A program made the translations under genes and the position numbers. A DNA stretch of 64,000 nucleotides, taken from contig NZ_JAVRIB010000013.1 of NCBI RefSeq assembly GCF_031846275.1, positions 50,553-114,552 of the forward strand. The letters are read 5' to 3'. The notes beneath the pieces are model-generated. The model saw nothing but the letters and a program-made list of their open reading frames with translations, searched no databases and was not told where the DNA came from. The DNA comes from Spectribacter hydrogenoxidans (GTDB lineage: Bacteria > Pseudomonadota > Gammaproteobacteria > Nevskiales > Salinisphaeraceae). Of the stretch, positions 6,439 to 15,159 are shown in pieces. How positions within the stretch are numbered: the stretch's first letter is position 1; every line of letters begins with the position of its first letter.

Positions 6439-8928
6439 ATGCGTGCGTTGTTCGGTCGCGTCCTGCTGCTGTTCGTGGGCCTCGTGCGCTGGCCGCTGCG
6501 GGCCTGGGTCCGCCCCCGGGTGACGCCCACCGATCTGAAGGAATTGGCGCTGGATGACCAGCAGCGCATCTGTTACGTGTTGGCCGGCACCGGCCTGAGC
6601 GATTGGCTGGCGCTGGAAATGGCGGTGGCCGCCCATGGCCTGCCGCGGCCGCATCCGGTGCGACATCGGCTGCCTGCGGATGACCGCGCGGTGGTGCTGG
6701 CTCTGCCGGAAGCGGCGGGGCGCGGCCGGGCGGTCTGGCAGCGCATGATCCAGCAGGGCATGGACGACCCGGCCTCCGGTATCCAGATCGTGCCGGTATC
6801 CATTTTCTGGGGGCAGAACCCGGTCAAGGAGACGTCGCTGTTCCGCATCCTGTTCGCGGATACCGAACGCCCGGGACGCCTGCGCAAGCTGCTGATCATC
6901 CTGGCCCAGGGCCGAAACACCCTGCTGCATTTCGGGCAGCCGCTGGATTACGGTGCCTTCGCCGGGCGCGACGTCGCCCCCGAGGTGGCGGTGCGCAAGC
7001 TTTCCCGGGTGCTGCGGGTGCATTTCCGCCGTCAGCGGGCGGCTACCCTGGGACCGACACTGTCGCATCGCGGTCAGGTGATCAATTCGGTACTGGCCGA
7101 CCCGGAAGTGCGGGCGGTGATCGAGCGCACTGCCCGGGCCGAGAACGTCAGCGTCGCCGCCATCCGGGCCCGGGCGCGATCCTGCGCCGACGAGATCGCC
7201 GCCGACTACTCCAACATTGCCATCGGCTTCATGCTGCGGGTGCTGTCCTGGCTGTGGCATCGCATCTACGACGGAGTGGAGGTGGCACACCTGCAACGGC
7301 TGCGGGATACCGCCCACGACGCGTCGCTGGTGTATCTGCCCTCGCATCGCAGCCACATGGATTACCTGCTGGTGTCCTACATCCTCTACCAGGAGGGCTT
7401 CGCCCTGCCGCAGATTGCTGCCGGCATCAATCTTGACTTCTGGCCGGTCGGCGGGCTGCTGCGGCGTTGCGGGGCGTTCTACCTCCGTCGCAGTTTCCGG
7501 GGCGACAAGCTCTACACCGCGGTTTTCCGCAGCTACGTCGACGTGCTCATCGGCCGCGGTCAGCCGATGAAGTTCTACCCGGAGGGTGGGCGCAGCCGCA
7601 CCGGCCGGCTGTTGCCGCCCAAGACCGGCATGCTGGCGATGGTGGCCGGCGGCCTGCTGCATCATCCGGACCGCCCGGTGGCGCTGGTGCCGGTCTATAT
7701 CGGCTACGACCGGGTGATGGAGGTGAACAGCTACTTCGAGGAACTCAGCGGCACCCGTCCGAAGAAGGGTGAATCCGTACGCGGATTGCTGCGCAGCAGC
7801 CGCAAGGTGCTGTCGCGCAAGTATGGACGGGCGCACATCGCGTTCGGTGAACCGCTGCGTCTGGACCAGTGGGCGGATCGCCACCGGCCTGGCTGGCGCC
7901 GGGAGCTGCCGGCGGTGCCGGGCCCCTCGCGCCCGGACTGGCTGGCCGGTTTCGTCGACGACGTGGCCGAGACGGTGATGGTGCGCATCAATGCCGCGGC
8001 CTCGCTGAATGCCGCCGGGCTGGTGTCGCTGATCCTGCTGGGCAGCCCGCAGAAGGCGGTGGCCGAGCACGAGCTGATCCACGGGGTGGAGGCCCTGCTG
8101 GCACTGGCGCGGGCCTGTCCCTACAGCCCGGATGTTCGCCTGCCGTCGGCGGACGGGGCCGCGCTGCTGGCCGAGGCCGAGCCGCTGGTGCGGTTGCAGC
8201 GTCATCCGCATGCCTGGGGTGACGTGCTCACGCTGGCCGAGCGCGACGCGGTGTTGTTGACCTATACCCGCAACAACGTGATGCACCTGTTCGCACTGCC
8301 CTCGCTGCTGGCCAACTTCTTCGCCCATGCGGAAACCTGTTCGCGGGCCGGCGTGCTGCGTGACGCCGAGGCGCTCTACCCGCTACTGGCCTCGGAACTG
8401 TTCCTGCGCTGGCCGGCGGACGGGGTAGCGTCGGCACTGGAAGCCGCGCTCGACGGCATGCTCACCGTGGGTCTGCTGACCGAGGATGAACACAGCGGCG
8501 ACCTGCGGCGCCCGGCGGTGGGCACCCGCGAATTCGCGGCCCTGATCGGCCTGGCGCGCATCATGCGCGAAACGCTGGAGCGTTACGGGATGACCGCGGT
8601 GCTGCTGGCCAACAGCCTCGACAGCGGCCACATCGAGCGCGGAGCCTTCGAGCGCCAGTGTCAGCTTATGGCCGAACGCATGGCCATCCTCACCGGCCGC
8701 AATAGCCCGGAGTTCTTCGATCTGCGGCTGTTCCGCAATCATCTGCAAACGCTCAAGCGCGACGGACTGCTCACCGGCAATGGTGGGTCCCTGCGTATCG
8801 ATCCGCGCATGCGGACGCTGGCCGAACACGCCCTGCAGCTGCTGGGGCCGGATATCCGTCAGACCATCCTGCATCTCACTAGCCAGCCGACGGCCGAGCG
8901 CGGGGCGCAAGAACCGGCATCATCCTGA
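6439..8928 (+). CDS. plsB: Glycerol-3-phosphate 1-O-acyltransferase PlsB
   Basis: An 829-residue PlsB, catalysing the first acylation of sn-glycerol-3-phosphate at the inner membrane with acyl-ACP or acyl-CoA. The acyltransferase blocks are clear: HRSHMDYL (His303-Asp308), GGLLRRCGAFYLRRSF, YPEGGRSRTGR (about 381-391) and VALVPVYIGYD. The size matches the roughly 800-residue gammaproteobacterial enzyme with its long N- and C-terminal domains. I chose the ATG at 6439, two bases after the kinase-like gene stops, over an upstream in-frame start at 6331 that would overlap that gene by 106 bases. It closes the lipid/envelope operon that includes mlaA. Confidence 0.95.
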   Translation: MRALFGRVLLLFVGLVRWPLRAWVRPRVTPTDLKELALDDQQRICYVLAGTGLSDWLALEMAVAAHGLPRPHPVRHRLPADDRAVVLALPEAAGRGRAVWQRMIQQGMDDPASGIQIVPVSIFWGQNPVKETSLFRILFADTERPGRLRKLLIILAQGRNTLLHFGQPLDYGAFAGRDVAPEVAVRKLSRVLRVHFRRQRAATLGPTLSHRGQVINSVLADPEVRAVIERTARAENVSVAAIRARARSCADEIAADYSNIAIGFMLRVLSWLWHRIYDGVEVAHLQRLRDTAHDASLVYLPSHRSHMDYLLVSYILYQEGFALPQIAAGINLDFWPVGGLLRRCGAFYLRRSFRGDKLYTAVFRSYVDVLIGRGQPMKFYPEGGRSRTGRLLPPKTGMLAMVAGGLLHHPDRPVALVPVYIGYDRVMEVNSYFEELSGTRPKKGESVRGLLRSSRKVLSRKYGRAHIAFGEPLRLDQWADRHRPGWRRELPAVPGPSRPDWLAGFVDDVAETVMVRINAAASLNAAGLVSLILLGSPQKAVAEHELIHGVEALLALARACPYSPDVRLPSADGAALLAEAEPLVRLQRHPHAWGDVLTLAERDAVLLTYTRNNVMHLFALPSLLANFFAHAETCSRAGVLRDAEALYPLLASELFLRWPADGVASALEAALDGMLTVGLLTEDEHSGDLRRPAVGTREFAALIGLARIMRETLERYGMTAVLLANSLDSGHIERGAFERQCQLMAERMAILTGRNSPEFFDLRLFRNHLQTLKRDGLLTGNGGSLRIDPRMRTLAEHALQLLGPDIRQTILHLTSQPTAERGAQEPASS

Positions 8929-8930
8929 CC

Positions 8931-8950
8931 GGCATGCCGGGGCATGCCGG
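8931..8950. repeat. Short tandem repeat of a 10-bp near-palindrome
   Basis: GGCATGCCGG occurs twice in a row, followed by a degenerate third unit GGCAGGCAGG. Each unit with its preceding CC forms the palindrome CCGGCATGCCGG. It lies just after the plsB stop. Confidence 0.5.
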
Positions 8951-8964
8951 GGCAGGCAGGAGCG

Positions 8965-8980
8965 GCGGACCGAAGTCCGC
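8965..8980. terminator. Hairpin between convergent plsB and TonB receptor gene
   Basis: GCGGAC, loop CGAA, GTCCGC forms a perfect 6-bp stem between two convergent genes. No T-run follows on either strand, so terminator function is only suggested by position. Confidence 0.3.
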
Positions 8981-9058
8981 GCTGCAACAAATTCCGGCTT
9001 TAGCCGCCCGCCTTGTCCGTCGGGTTTCTGGCGATAATCGCCGGGGTTCGAATCGCGA

Positions 9059-11428
9059 TCACAGGGCCACCCGGATGCCGCCCCAGATGCCCCGCGGTGC
9101 CCCCGGTCCGATGAAGCGGAAGGCGTCCTCGAACTGCGGGCCGGCCAGGACCTCGTCCGATTCGCCGTACACCCCGAAGGTCTCGTAGTCAGTGTCGAAC
9201 ACGTTGTTGACCCGGGCGAACAGCGATACGGCGTTGGTAACCGCCAGTTCGCCGTGGAGATTGACGATGGCGTAACCGCCGATCTGTTCGCTGTCGGTGT
9301 TGGACTCGTCGCCGCGGAAGATCTGGTCGCTGTTGCCGACCACGTCCAACCCCAGCCGCAGCTGTTCGGTGGCATTCCAGTCGGCGCCCAGCTTGAATAT
9401 GTGTTCCGGCACCAGCGGCAGCCGGTCGCCCGAGTTGACCTGCTGGGCGCTTCCCGCCGCCCGGGTTTCGCCCGGGTTGTCCGGATCGGGCTCGCGATTG
9501 GGATGGTTGGGCGAGTTCACCCGGAAGCTGTCGCGGAACTCGGCCTGGACGAAGGTGTAGTCGGCGGTCAGCCGCAGCCGCGGCATCGCCTGCCAGTCCA
9601 GTCCCAGCTCCACGCCCTGGCGGCGGGTGTCGCCCACGTTGTCGAAAAAGCCCTCGAAGCGATTGCCCGCGGAAATGAAGATGATGTCGTCCTCGTTGAC
9701 GGCATGGAATACTGCCGAGCGCCAGCCCAGATGGCGGGTACCGCCGCGGGCGCCGATTTCGACGGTGGTGGCCACTACCTGTTCCAGCGGCGGATCATCC
9801 ACGAAGCCGTTGGGCAGACGGCAGGGGGCATCGGGATTGGCGCAGGTCAGTTCCAGCGGGGAGGGTGCCCGCGAGGACTGACCGACGCTGCTGAAGAAGG
9901 TCAGCTGGCGGGATACCGCCCAGGCCATGCCGGTGGTCATGTTCAGGCGGGAGAAATGATGATCGCCATCCAGGCTGTTGCCGGGTTCGGTGGCAAAGGC
10001 CGGGGTCTGATCATTGAGCGTGATGTTGGTGCGATTGAAGCGCCCGCCCAGGGTCCATTCGAGATCCGGCGTCAGCGGAGCGCGATGCATGAAGAATGCG
10101 CCGATGTTGTCGTTTTCCACGTTGACCCGGGTGAACGATTCGCCCACGAAGAAACCGCTGCCCACGGTGCCGCGTTCGGCGGTCAGTCGGGCGACTTCCT
10201 GTTGTGAGGCGAAGTCGCTGTCGCCAGCGTCGTAGGTCAGGCCGGTGGTCAGTTCGCCGCCGATCAGCCCCGGGGTGCGCAACTGCAGGTTGACGCCGTA
10301 CCCGTCCTGCCGGGTGCTGGAGGTGTTCTGGGTGCCGCCCAGAGTGGCCGGTCCGGCCGGGATCGGATCGCCGTTGGGCTGTTCCACCACCTCGGCCATG
10401 GCGTCCGGCTCCTCGGGTTCCTCACAGAGGTTTGCCGCATTGGGATCGCCGGCGCCGAGGAATTCCTCGCATTCGTCGAATTCGCTGCCGTCACCATTGA
10501 AGGTGTCGACGTCGCTCTGGCGATAATAGCCGCCCCAGGCCAGCGAGGTACGATCACTGAGATCACGCACCCCCCGCAGGTTGAACATCATCAGTTGCGG
10601 CGAGGTCTCGTCCGGGTAGGTGAATATCTGGTCGCGGCCACGCTCTTCGGCCAGCCGCTGTGGTACGGCGCCGTTGCCGCGCAGCCGGTTGTCGGCGGCG
10701 GTCACCGAGAAATGGGTTTCGCCGTGTTCGCCGATGTGGCTGAACTTGGAAAACAGCTGCAATACCTCCGAATCGGAGAAATCGCGCCAGCCGTCTTCCT
10801 CCATGCCCTGTACCAGGAACAGCCAGCCGAGGTTGCCGCTGTTGCCGCCCAGGGAGACATGCCCGCCATAGCGCCCGAAATCGCCGCCGTAGGCCTGGGC
10901 TTGCAGGCCCGGATGGGAGAAGCCGGACTTGGTCTTGATGTTGAGCGCACCGCCCAGGGTGTTCAGCCCGAAAAGGGGGTTGGAACCGGGCAGCAGATCA
11001 ATGTCGGCGATCGCCGCCTGCGGGATCAGGTCGAAGTTGACGGTGTCGCCGAACGGCTCGTTCACCCGTACCCCATCCTGGTACACCGACAGGCCCTGCG
11101 GCAGCCCCAGCAGGGGCGAGGCGACGTAGCCGCGGTATTTCAGGTCCGGCTGAAACGGGTTGTTCACGGCGTCGTTGACATGGACGCTGCCCAGTTCGGT
11201 GTTCAGGAACTCCACCATGTTGACCGACTCCGATCGCTCGATGTCGGCCGCCGTACTGGACTGCACATTGGCGGGATAGCGGTCGGCGTCCACCTCGCTG
11301 CCCTCGAACGGCGTCGTGCTGATCACGTCTACCTGATCGAGCGCGTCCGGGTCGCCGGATGACTGGGCCCAGGCCCCGGTGGCGGCCAGCGCCAGTGTCA
11401 GCGCCATCTTCCCCTTGATGATCGGCAT
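9059..11428 (-). CDS. TonB-dependent outer-membrane receptor
   Basis: A 789-residue TonB-dependent receptor importing an unidentified ligand (siderophore, cobalamin, sugar or similar) with energy from TonB. It has a signal peptide ending near AWAQ. The plug domain contains the family motifs SVYQDGVRVNEPFGDTVNFD and LPGSNPLFGLNTLGGALNIKTKSG. The remainder is a beta-barrel with alternating aromatic strands, ending in a short hydrophobic strand. A loop near 330-375 is unusually acidic and Asp/Glu/Pro-rich. It is the last gene of a minus-strand run with a response regulator and histidine kinase 61 bases upstream, so its expression may be controlled by that pair. No substrate genes lie alongside. 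Confidence 0.92.
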   Translation of the reverse strand: MPIIKGKMALTLALAATGAWAQSSGDPDALDQVDVISTTPFEGSEVDADRYPANVQSSTAADIERSESVNMVEFLNTELGSVHVNDAVNNPFQPDLKYRGYVASPLLGLPQGLSVYQDGVRVNEPFGDTVNFDLIPQAAIADIDLLPGSNPLFGLNTLGGALNIKTKSGFSHPGLQAQAYGGDFGRYGGHVSLGGNSGNLGWLFLVQGMEEDGWRDFSDSEVLQLFSKFSHIGEHGETHFSVTAADNRLRGNGAVPQRLAEERGRDQIFTYPDETSPQLMMFNLRGVRDLSDRTSLAWGGYYRQSDVDTFNGDGSEFDECEEFLGAGDPNAANLCEEPEEPDAMAEVVEQPNGDPIPAGPATLGGTQNTSSTRQDGYGVNLQLRTPGLIGGELTTGLTYDAGDSDFASQQEVARLTAERGTVGSGFFVGESFTRVNVENDNIGAFFMHRAPLTPDLEWTLGGRFNRTNITLNDQTPAFATEPGNSLDGDHHFSRLNMTTGMAWAVSRQLTFFSSVGQSSRAPSPLELTCANPDAPCRLPNGFVDDPPLEQVVATTVEIGARGGTRHLGWRSAVFHAVNEDDIIFISAGNRFEGFFDNVGDTRRQGVELGLDWQAMPRLRLTADYTFVQAEFRDSFRVNSPNHPNREPDPDNPGETRAAGSAQQVNSGDRLPLVPEHIFKLGADWNATEQLRLGLDVVGNSDQIFRGDESNTDSEQIGGYAIVNLHGELAVTNAVSLFARVNNVFDTDYETFGVYGESDEVLAGPQFEDAFRFIGPGAPRGIWGGIRVAL

Positions 11429-11489
11429 TCGATGTCTCCCTCTCCGATTACTCTCGTCGTCGGCCAGGGCGCATGGTTGAACGGGGCCC

Positions 11490-12869
11490 CTATTCGCTCA
11501 ATGGGAATACTTCCCGATTTTTCGGCGGCGTGCGCGGCAGCCTGGCGTGTACCCGGGTTCCGCGTCCGGGCCGGCTGTCGATCTGCAGCTGCCCGCCCAG
11601 CAACTCCGCCCGTTCGCGCATGCCGGAGATGCCCACGCCGGTGGACATTCGTGCCGGGTCGAACCCGTTGCCGTCATCCTCGATAGTAGCGGTCACCTGA
11701 CCGCCCTCGTGGGCCAGCCGGATACGGATGGTCCGGGGGTCCGCGTGCCGGTGGGCGTTGGTCAGGGCCTCCTGCACGATACGGAACGCGTGGATGGCGA
11801 TCTCCGGATCCAGGGCTGACAGGTCGTTGGCTGGCGTCAGGTGATACGCGATATCCGGATTCTGCCGCTGCCAGCCGGCCACCGTTTCCTCCAGCGCCGC
11901 GGCCAGGCCCAGCTCGTCGAGGCCGGGTGGGCGCAGCCGGCGCATCATGCTGCGGGCCTGGTCGTAGATGCGGCCGGCCACGTCGTTGATCGCCCGGGCC
12001 GATTCCGCCACGTCGGCCGGCAGGCTGGTCTCGCGGGCGAGAATGCCGCCCACGTCCGCGCGGATGGCGGTCAGGCTCTGGCCCAGTTCGTCGTGCAGTT
12101 CACGGGCCAGCCGCTGGCGCTCGGTTTCCTGGATGCGCAGGGAGTGGCGGTGCAGCCGCTGGTTCTCGTCGCGGGTGCGTTCCAGCGTGGCCACCATCAG
12201 ATTGAAGCGGGCGGCGAGGCGGTCGAACTCCGGCATGTCGAAGGCCGGCAGGCGGCGCTCGAGCTCGCCGTGCTCCACCCCGGCCAGAGCGGCGCTGATG
12301 GTATGCACCGGCCGGGTGATGCGGCCCAGCGAACGGAACACCGCGGCCAGCGATACCGCGTAGAACAGCAGAATCAGCGCCAGCAGACCTCGCACGTCGC
12401 GCCAGGCCTCGGCGATTTCATCGGCCGGATCGGCATGAATCAGGATGCGCCCCGGCTGGCCCTCGATGTCGAGCACGGTTTCGGCCGCCTGTTCCGGGCG
12501 GGTCAGTGTGGCGAACCAGGCTGGTGTACCGGGTGGCGTGGTATCCGCGCAGGTCGGGGCCGGGGTGCGTGGCAGAATGAGGCGCAGACACAGATGACGT
12601 AGCTGTTCCCCCGGGGTGAACTGGCGCAGCAGGGTATTGCTGTCGGTATGCCGGGGCAGCGTGCGCCCCAGCAATGCCGCGGCCAGGGATACGGTGGCTT
12701 CGGTCTCGTCGCTGACCGCGGTTCGGGCGTTCTGGATCACCAGCGCGGCGGCGGCCAGCAGCACGGCTGCCAGCAGCAGCGTGATGAACAGCATCAGCCG
12801 CGCCCGCAGGCCCAGCCGGGGCGACCGTCGCGGCCCGAGATTGCCCGCGGGCTGACGGCCGGCAGCCAC
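11490..12869 (-). CDS. NarX/UhpB-type sensor histidine kinase (HisKA_3)
   Basis: A 459-residue membrane sensor kinase. Two transmembrane helices (about 24-45 and 159-178) flank a periplasmic sensor region of about 110 residues containing two Cys (94 and 107). A HAMP segment follows (about 180-235). The HisKA_3 box has the phosphoacceptor His259 in LARELHDELGQSLTAIR, and the C-terminal ATPase domain contains the glycine-rich block VGISGMRERAELLGG. It starts 2 bases after the response regulator stops, making a two-component operon. The periplasmic stimulus is unknown; a ligand of the downstream TonB receptor is an attractive guess. Confidence 0.9.
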   Translation of the reverse strand: MAAGRQPAGNLGPRRSPRLGLRARLMLFITLLLAAVLLAAAALVIQNARTAVSDETEATVSLAAALLGRTLPRHTDSNTLLRQFTPGEQLRHLCLRLILPRTPAPTCADTTPPGTPAWFATLTRPEQAAETVLDIEGQPGRILIHADPADEIAEAWRDVRGLLALILLFYAVSLAAVFRSLGRITRPVHTISAALAGVEHGELERRLPAFDMPEFDRLAARFNLMVATLERTRDENQRLHRHSLRIQETERQRLARELHDELGQSLTAIRADVGGILARETSLPADVAESARAINDVAGRIYDQARSMMRRLRPPGLDELGLAAALEETVAGWQRQNPDIAYHLTPANDLSALDPEIAIHAFRIVQEALTNAHRHADPRTIRIRLAHEGGQVTATIEDDGNGFDPARMSTGVGISGMRERAELLGGQLQIDSRPGRGTRVHARLPRTPPKNREVFPLSE

Positions 12870-12871
12870 CG

Positions 12872-13504
12872 TCAGGCGGCGATCACGCCGCGCCGGATCG
12901 CCAGCCGGGTCAGATCTGCCGCCGAGGTGGCATCCAGCTTGGTGCGGATACGGCTGGCATGGTTGGAGACCGTCTTCGGGCTCAAAAACAGGGCGTTGGC
13001 GATCTCCGGCACCGCATGACCCTCGGCCAGCAGTCGGAATATCTCGAATTCCCGCCGCGACAGACAGGCAAGCGGATCGATGCCGGCTCCCGCCATGGCC
13101 AGGGTCGGGTCGAGATACTGCCGGCCGCTGGCGACATCGCGTACCGCCTCCACCAGAACCTCGGCCACCGCTCGTTTGGTGAGGTAGCCGTCGGCCCCGG
13201 CCTGCAGAGCCCGTTTGACGAAAATTTCCTCCTCATGCACCGAGAACACCAGCACCCGGGTGTCGGGGCGACGCTTGCGGATACGCGAACAGGCCTCGAT
13301 GCCGCTCATCCCCGGCAGCGAGAGATCCATTACCACCACGTCGAAATGTGTCTGGCTGACCAGATGGTAGGCCGATTCGCCTGTGTCGGTTTCACCGTGG
13401 ACCACGATGTCGGGCGCACTTTTCAGCAGCCGGCCGTAACCGGCCCGCACCACCGCGTGGTCATCGACCAGCAATACCCGGATGCCTGCCTGTTCCGTGC
13501 TCAT
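12872..13504 (-). CDS. NarL/LuxR-family response regulator
   Basis: A 210-residue response regulator: receiver domain with acidic pair Asp14-Asp15, phosphoacceptor Asp60 in VVVMDLSLPG and Lys110 in YLTK, then a LuxR-type helix-turn-helix (about 148-195, LSRREFEIFRLLAEG and LSPKTVSNHASRIRTKL). It is the cognate partner of the HisKA_3 kinase encoded immediately downstream. It begins 19 bases after trmL on the same strand, so it may share the trmL transcript. Its targets are not evident; the TonB receptor two genes downstream is the obvious candidate. Confidence 0.93.
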   Translation of the reverse strand: MSTEQAGIRVLLVDDHAVVRAGYGRLLKSAPDIVVHGETDTGESAYHLVSQTHFDVVVMDLSLPGMSGIEACSRIRKRRPDTRVLVFSVHEEEIFVKRALQAGADGYLTKRAVAEVLVEAVRDVASGRQYLDPTLAMAGAGIDPLACLSRREFEIFRLLAEGHAVPEIANALFLSPKTVSNHASRIRTKLDATSAADLTRLAIRRGVIAA

Positions 13505-13523
13505 GACGCCGATGATAATGCAA

Positions 13524-13997
13524 TCACTGCGGGGCCAGACCGGCGCCGTCGAAATCGGCCTGGCGCCAGGCCTCGAAGGCGATTACCGACACCGCATTGG
13601 ACAGGTTCAGGCTGCGATTGCCTGGCCGCATGGGAATGCGCAGCACCTGGTCCGGCGGTAGTCCGGACAGCAGCGCATCCGGCAATCCCCGGGTTTCCGG
13701 TCCGAACAGCAGGACGTCATCGGCCCGGTACCGGACTTCGTCGTATCGCTTCCGGCCGCGAGTAGAGCAGGCCAGCAGCCGGTGACCGGGCAGGGCGGCC
13801 AGCAGTGCGGGCAAGTCCGGCCAAGTACGCAGACAGGCCAGCTCCCGGTAATCCAGCCCGGCCCGCCTGAGACGGGCATCGTCCAGCTCGAATCCCAGCG
13901 GCTCAATCAGATGCAGCGTGGTACCTAGGTTGGCGCACAGGCGGATCACATTGCCGGTGTTGGGGGGGATTTCGGGTTGGTAGAGGGCGATGTGCAT
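13524..13997 (-). CDS. trmL: tRNA (cytidine/uridine(34)-2'-O)-methyltransferase TrmL
   Basis: A 157-residue SPOUT methyltransferase that 2'-O-methylates the wobble base of certain tRNA-Leu species. Family blocks are visible: N-terminal YQPEIPPNTGNVIRLCANLG, central LFGPETRGLP, and C-terminal IPMRPGNRSLNLSNAVSVIAFEAWRQ, which forms the trefoil knot and SAM site. The length matches single-domain TrmL (about 155 residues), without the extra N-terminal domain of larger SpoU members. It is the first gene of a minus-strand run leading into the two-component system. Confidence 0.95.
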   Translation of the reverse strand: MHIALYQPEIPPNTGNVIRLCANLGTTLHLIEPLGFELDDARLRRAGLDYRELACLRTWPDLPALLAALPGHRLLACSTRGRKRYDEVRYRADDVLLFGPETRGLPDALLSGLPPDQVLRIPMRPGNRSLNLSNAVSVIAFEAWRQADFDGAGLAPQ

Positions 13998-14052
13998 CGA
14001 AATATAGTCGCATTTGTTCGGGCCGGGATGCCTTGTGCGCTTCGGTCGGCGA

Positions 14053-14064
14053 GGGGGGGGGGGG
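14053..14064 (+). repeat. Homopolymeric G12 tract in intergenic region
   Basis: Twelve consecutive G residues sit in the 266-bp gap (13998-14263) between trmL and the DUF2007-type gene. The tract would be prone to slippage. The rest of the gap is GC-rich and shows no convincing gene or RNA. Confidence 0.6.
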
Positions 14065-14263
14065 CGACGGCACGTCCGCGTGCCGGCGAAAACCGCGCGC
14101 CCTTCCTTGGCGCGCCCCCTTCAGGCCAGGGACCTCGCCGCCCGCAGTGCTTGGCTCGCCCGACGGAAAGGGAAGAGTGCTGTTCTCGAACCGCCCGCGT
14201 CGTCAGCCCCGTTAGCGTTTGCGGCGCGGCCGGTCGGCCGGTACCGGATTGGCGATAGCAGCG

Positions 14264-14584
14264 CTAATCGCTCGAACGATTCCTACCGCAACGCCAACAG
14301 GCGTCGAATTGCCCCGGCAGCTGTTCCCCGCAGCCGCCGCAGCGCCAGGCCTGGCGGGTGGCGGTGTCGTCGGCCTCGAATCGCCGGATCAGGGCGCGGG
14401 CGGGGTCGACCTGGTCCGGGTCGGTCACCCACAGGGTGGGGTAGGCGTTGGCCGGCAGTTCCCCCATGCCGCCCCACAGGAACTGGCCGCGGATGTGGGC
14501 CTCGATGCCATGCCCGGCGAGATAGTCGCGCACGATATGGGCATTGGCAGGGTCGGAGGCGGTATAGATCTGATGCTGGCTCAT
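14264..14584 (-). CDS. DUF2007-type small protein with C-terminal zinc ribbon
   Basis: A 106-residue protein. The N-terminal 65 residues (IYTASDPANAHIVRDYLAGHGIEAHIRG, then YPTLWVTDPDQVDPARALI) match the ferredoxin-like DUF2007 family, a putative signal-transducing fold. The C-terminus carries four cysteines in WRCGGCGEQ and FDACWRCGRN, a zinc-ribbon arrangement. I chose the ATG at 14584, which begins directly at the domain; a longer upstream frame to 14782 would overlap the opposite gene. It is divergent from the small exported protein gene at 14672. Function is unknown. Confidence 0.8.
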   Translation of the reverse strand: MSQHQIYTASDPANAHIVRDYLAGHGIEAHIRGQFLWGGMGELPANAYPTLWVTDPDQVDPARALIRRFEADDTATRQAWRCGGCGEQLPGQFDACWRCGRNRSSD

Positions 14585-14612
14585 GCGGTGACGTGGTCCG
14601 GCCTGGTTGCGA

Positions 14613-14641
14613 TTGACAGGGGGTTGGCGGCTGCCTAATGT
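14613..14641 (+). promoter_or_regulatory. Sigma-70 promoter for the small exported protein gene
   Basis: A consensus -35 TTGACA (14613-14618) is followed after exactly 17 bases by TAATGT (14636-14641). The gene it would serve starts at 14672, about 25 bases past the predicted transcription start. Confidence 0.55.
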
Positions 14642-14671
14642 TCGGCGATACGCCCCGCTCCGGACAAGTTC

Positions 14672-15001
14672 ATGAACCGATCGACAGTCACGCGAACCAA
14701 AGCAGCGCTGGCCAGCCTGTTGCTGGCAGTCGCGGCCGCCGGGTTCCAGCCGGTTCACGCGGCGGACGTGGACGCCGCCCATGCTCCGTCGGCAGCGGCG
14801 ATGGGAGTGGATGTGCTGGTGATCCGACCCCTGAGTCTGGTGGCGACGGTGGCGGGTACCGGGCTGTTCGTGGTGTCGCTGCCATTTTCGGCACTGGGTC
14901 GGAATACCGATGAAGCCGCCGGTCAGCTGGTCGGTGCGCCGGCCCGCTATACCTTCCTGCGCCCGCTCGGCGACTTCGGCGGCCCCGCCGCCCTGCGCTG
15001 A
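14672..15001 (+). CDS. Small exported hypothetical protein
   Basis: A 109-residue protein with a Sec signal peptide (MNRSTVTRTKAALASLLLAVAAAG, cleavage near VHAA). The mature part has one hydrophobic stretch with RPLSLVATVAGTGLFVVSLPFS, then PARYTFLRPLGDF. This RP-x-G/S-L...TV-x-G...SLPFS...FLRPLG pattern recurs in short, uncharacterised proteobacterial envelope proteins, sometimes labelled multidrug transporter without evidence. A strong promoter lies just upstream, suggesting independent expression. I cannot assign a function. Confidence 0.7.
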   Translation: MNRSTVTRTKAALASLLLAVAAAGFQPVHAADVDAAHAPSAAAMGVDVLVIRPLSLVATVAGTGLFVVSLPFSALGRNTDEAAGQLVGAPARYTFLRPLGDFGGPAALR

Positions 15002-15024
15002 TGCGCCCGAACGGGGCGACTTAC

Positions 15025-15044
15025 TCGCCGGCGGCGTCCGGCGA
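15025..15044 (+). terminator. Hairpin downstream of the small exported protein gene
   Basis: TCGCCGG, loop CGGCGT, CCGGCGA makes a 7-bp GC-rich stem 24 bases after the stop codon. No T-tract follows, so termination is only likely by position. Confidence 0.35.
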
Positions 15045-15159
15045 CTGACCCTTCCACCGACGACCCTTGCAGCAAGACCGCGCGGGGCTCCTCATTGTTT
15101 TTCCTTGGCTGTGCTAGGGTCTGGCGCTTGTCAATGGCAATGCTTTGGGAATGCCGATA

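Noticed and set aside
6433..8328. Long minus-strand open frame opposite plsB (631 codons)
   Set aside because: Low-complexity Gln/His/Arg-rich translation antisense to an unmistakable plsB.
14014..14616. Plus-strand frame of 200 codons around the G12 tract
   Set aside because: Arg/Pro-rich low-complexity translation with no domain; overlaps the DUF2007-type gene antisense.
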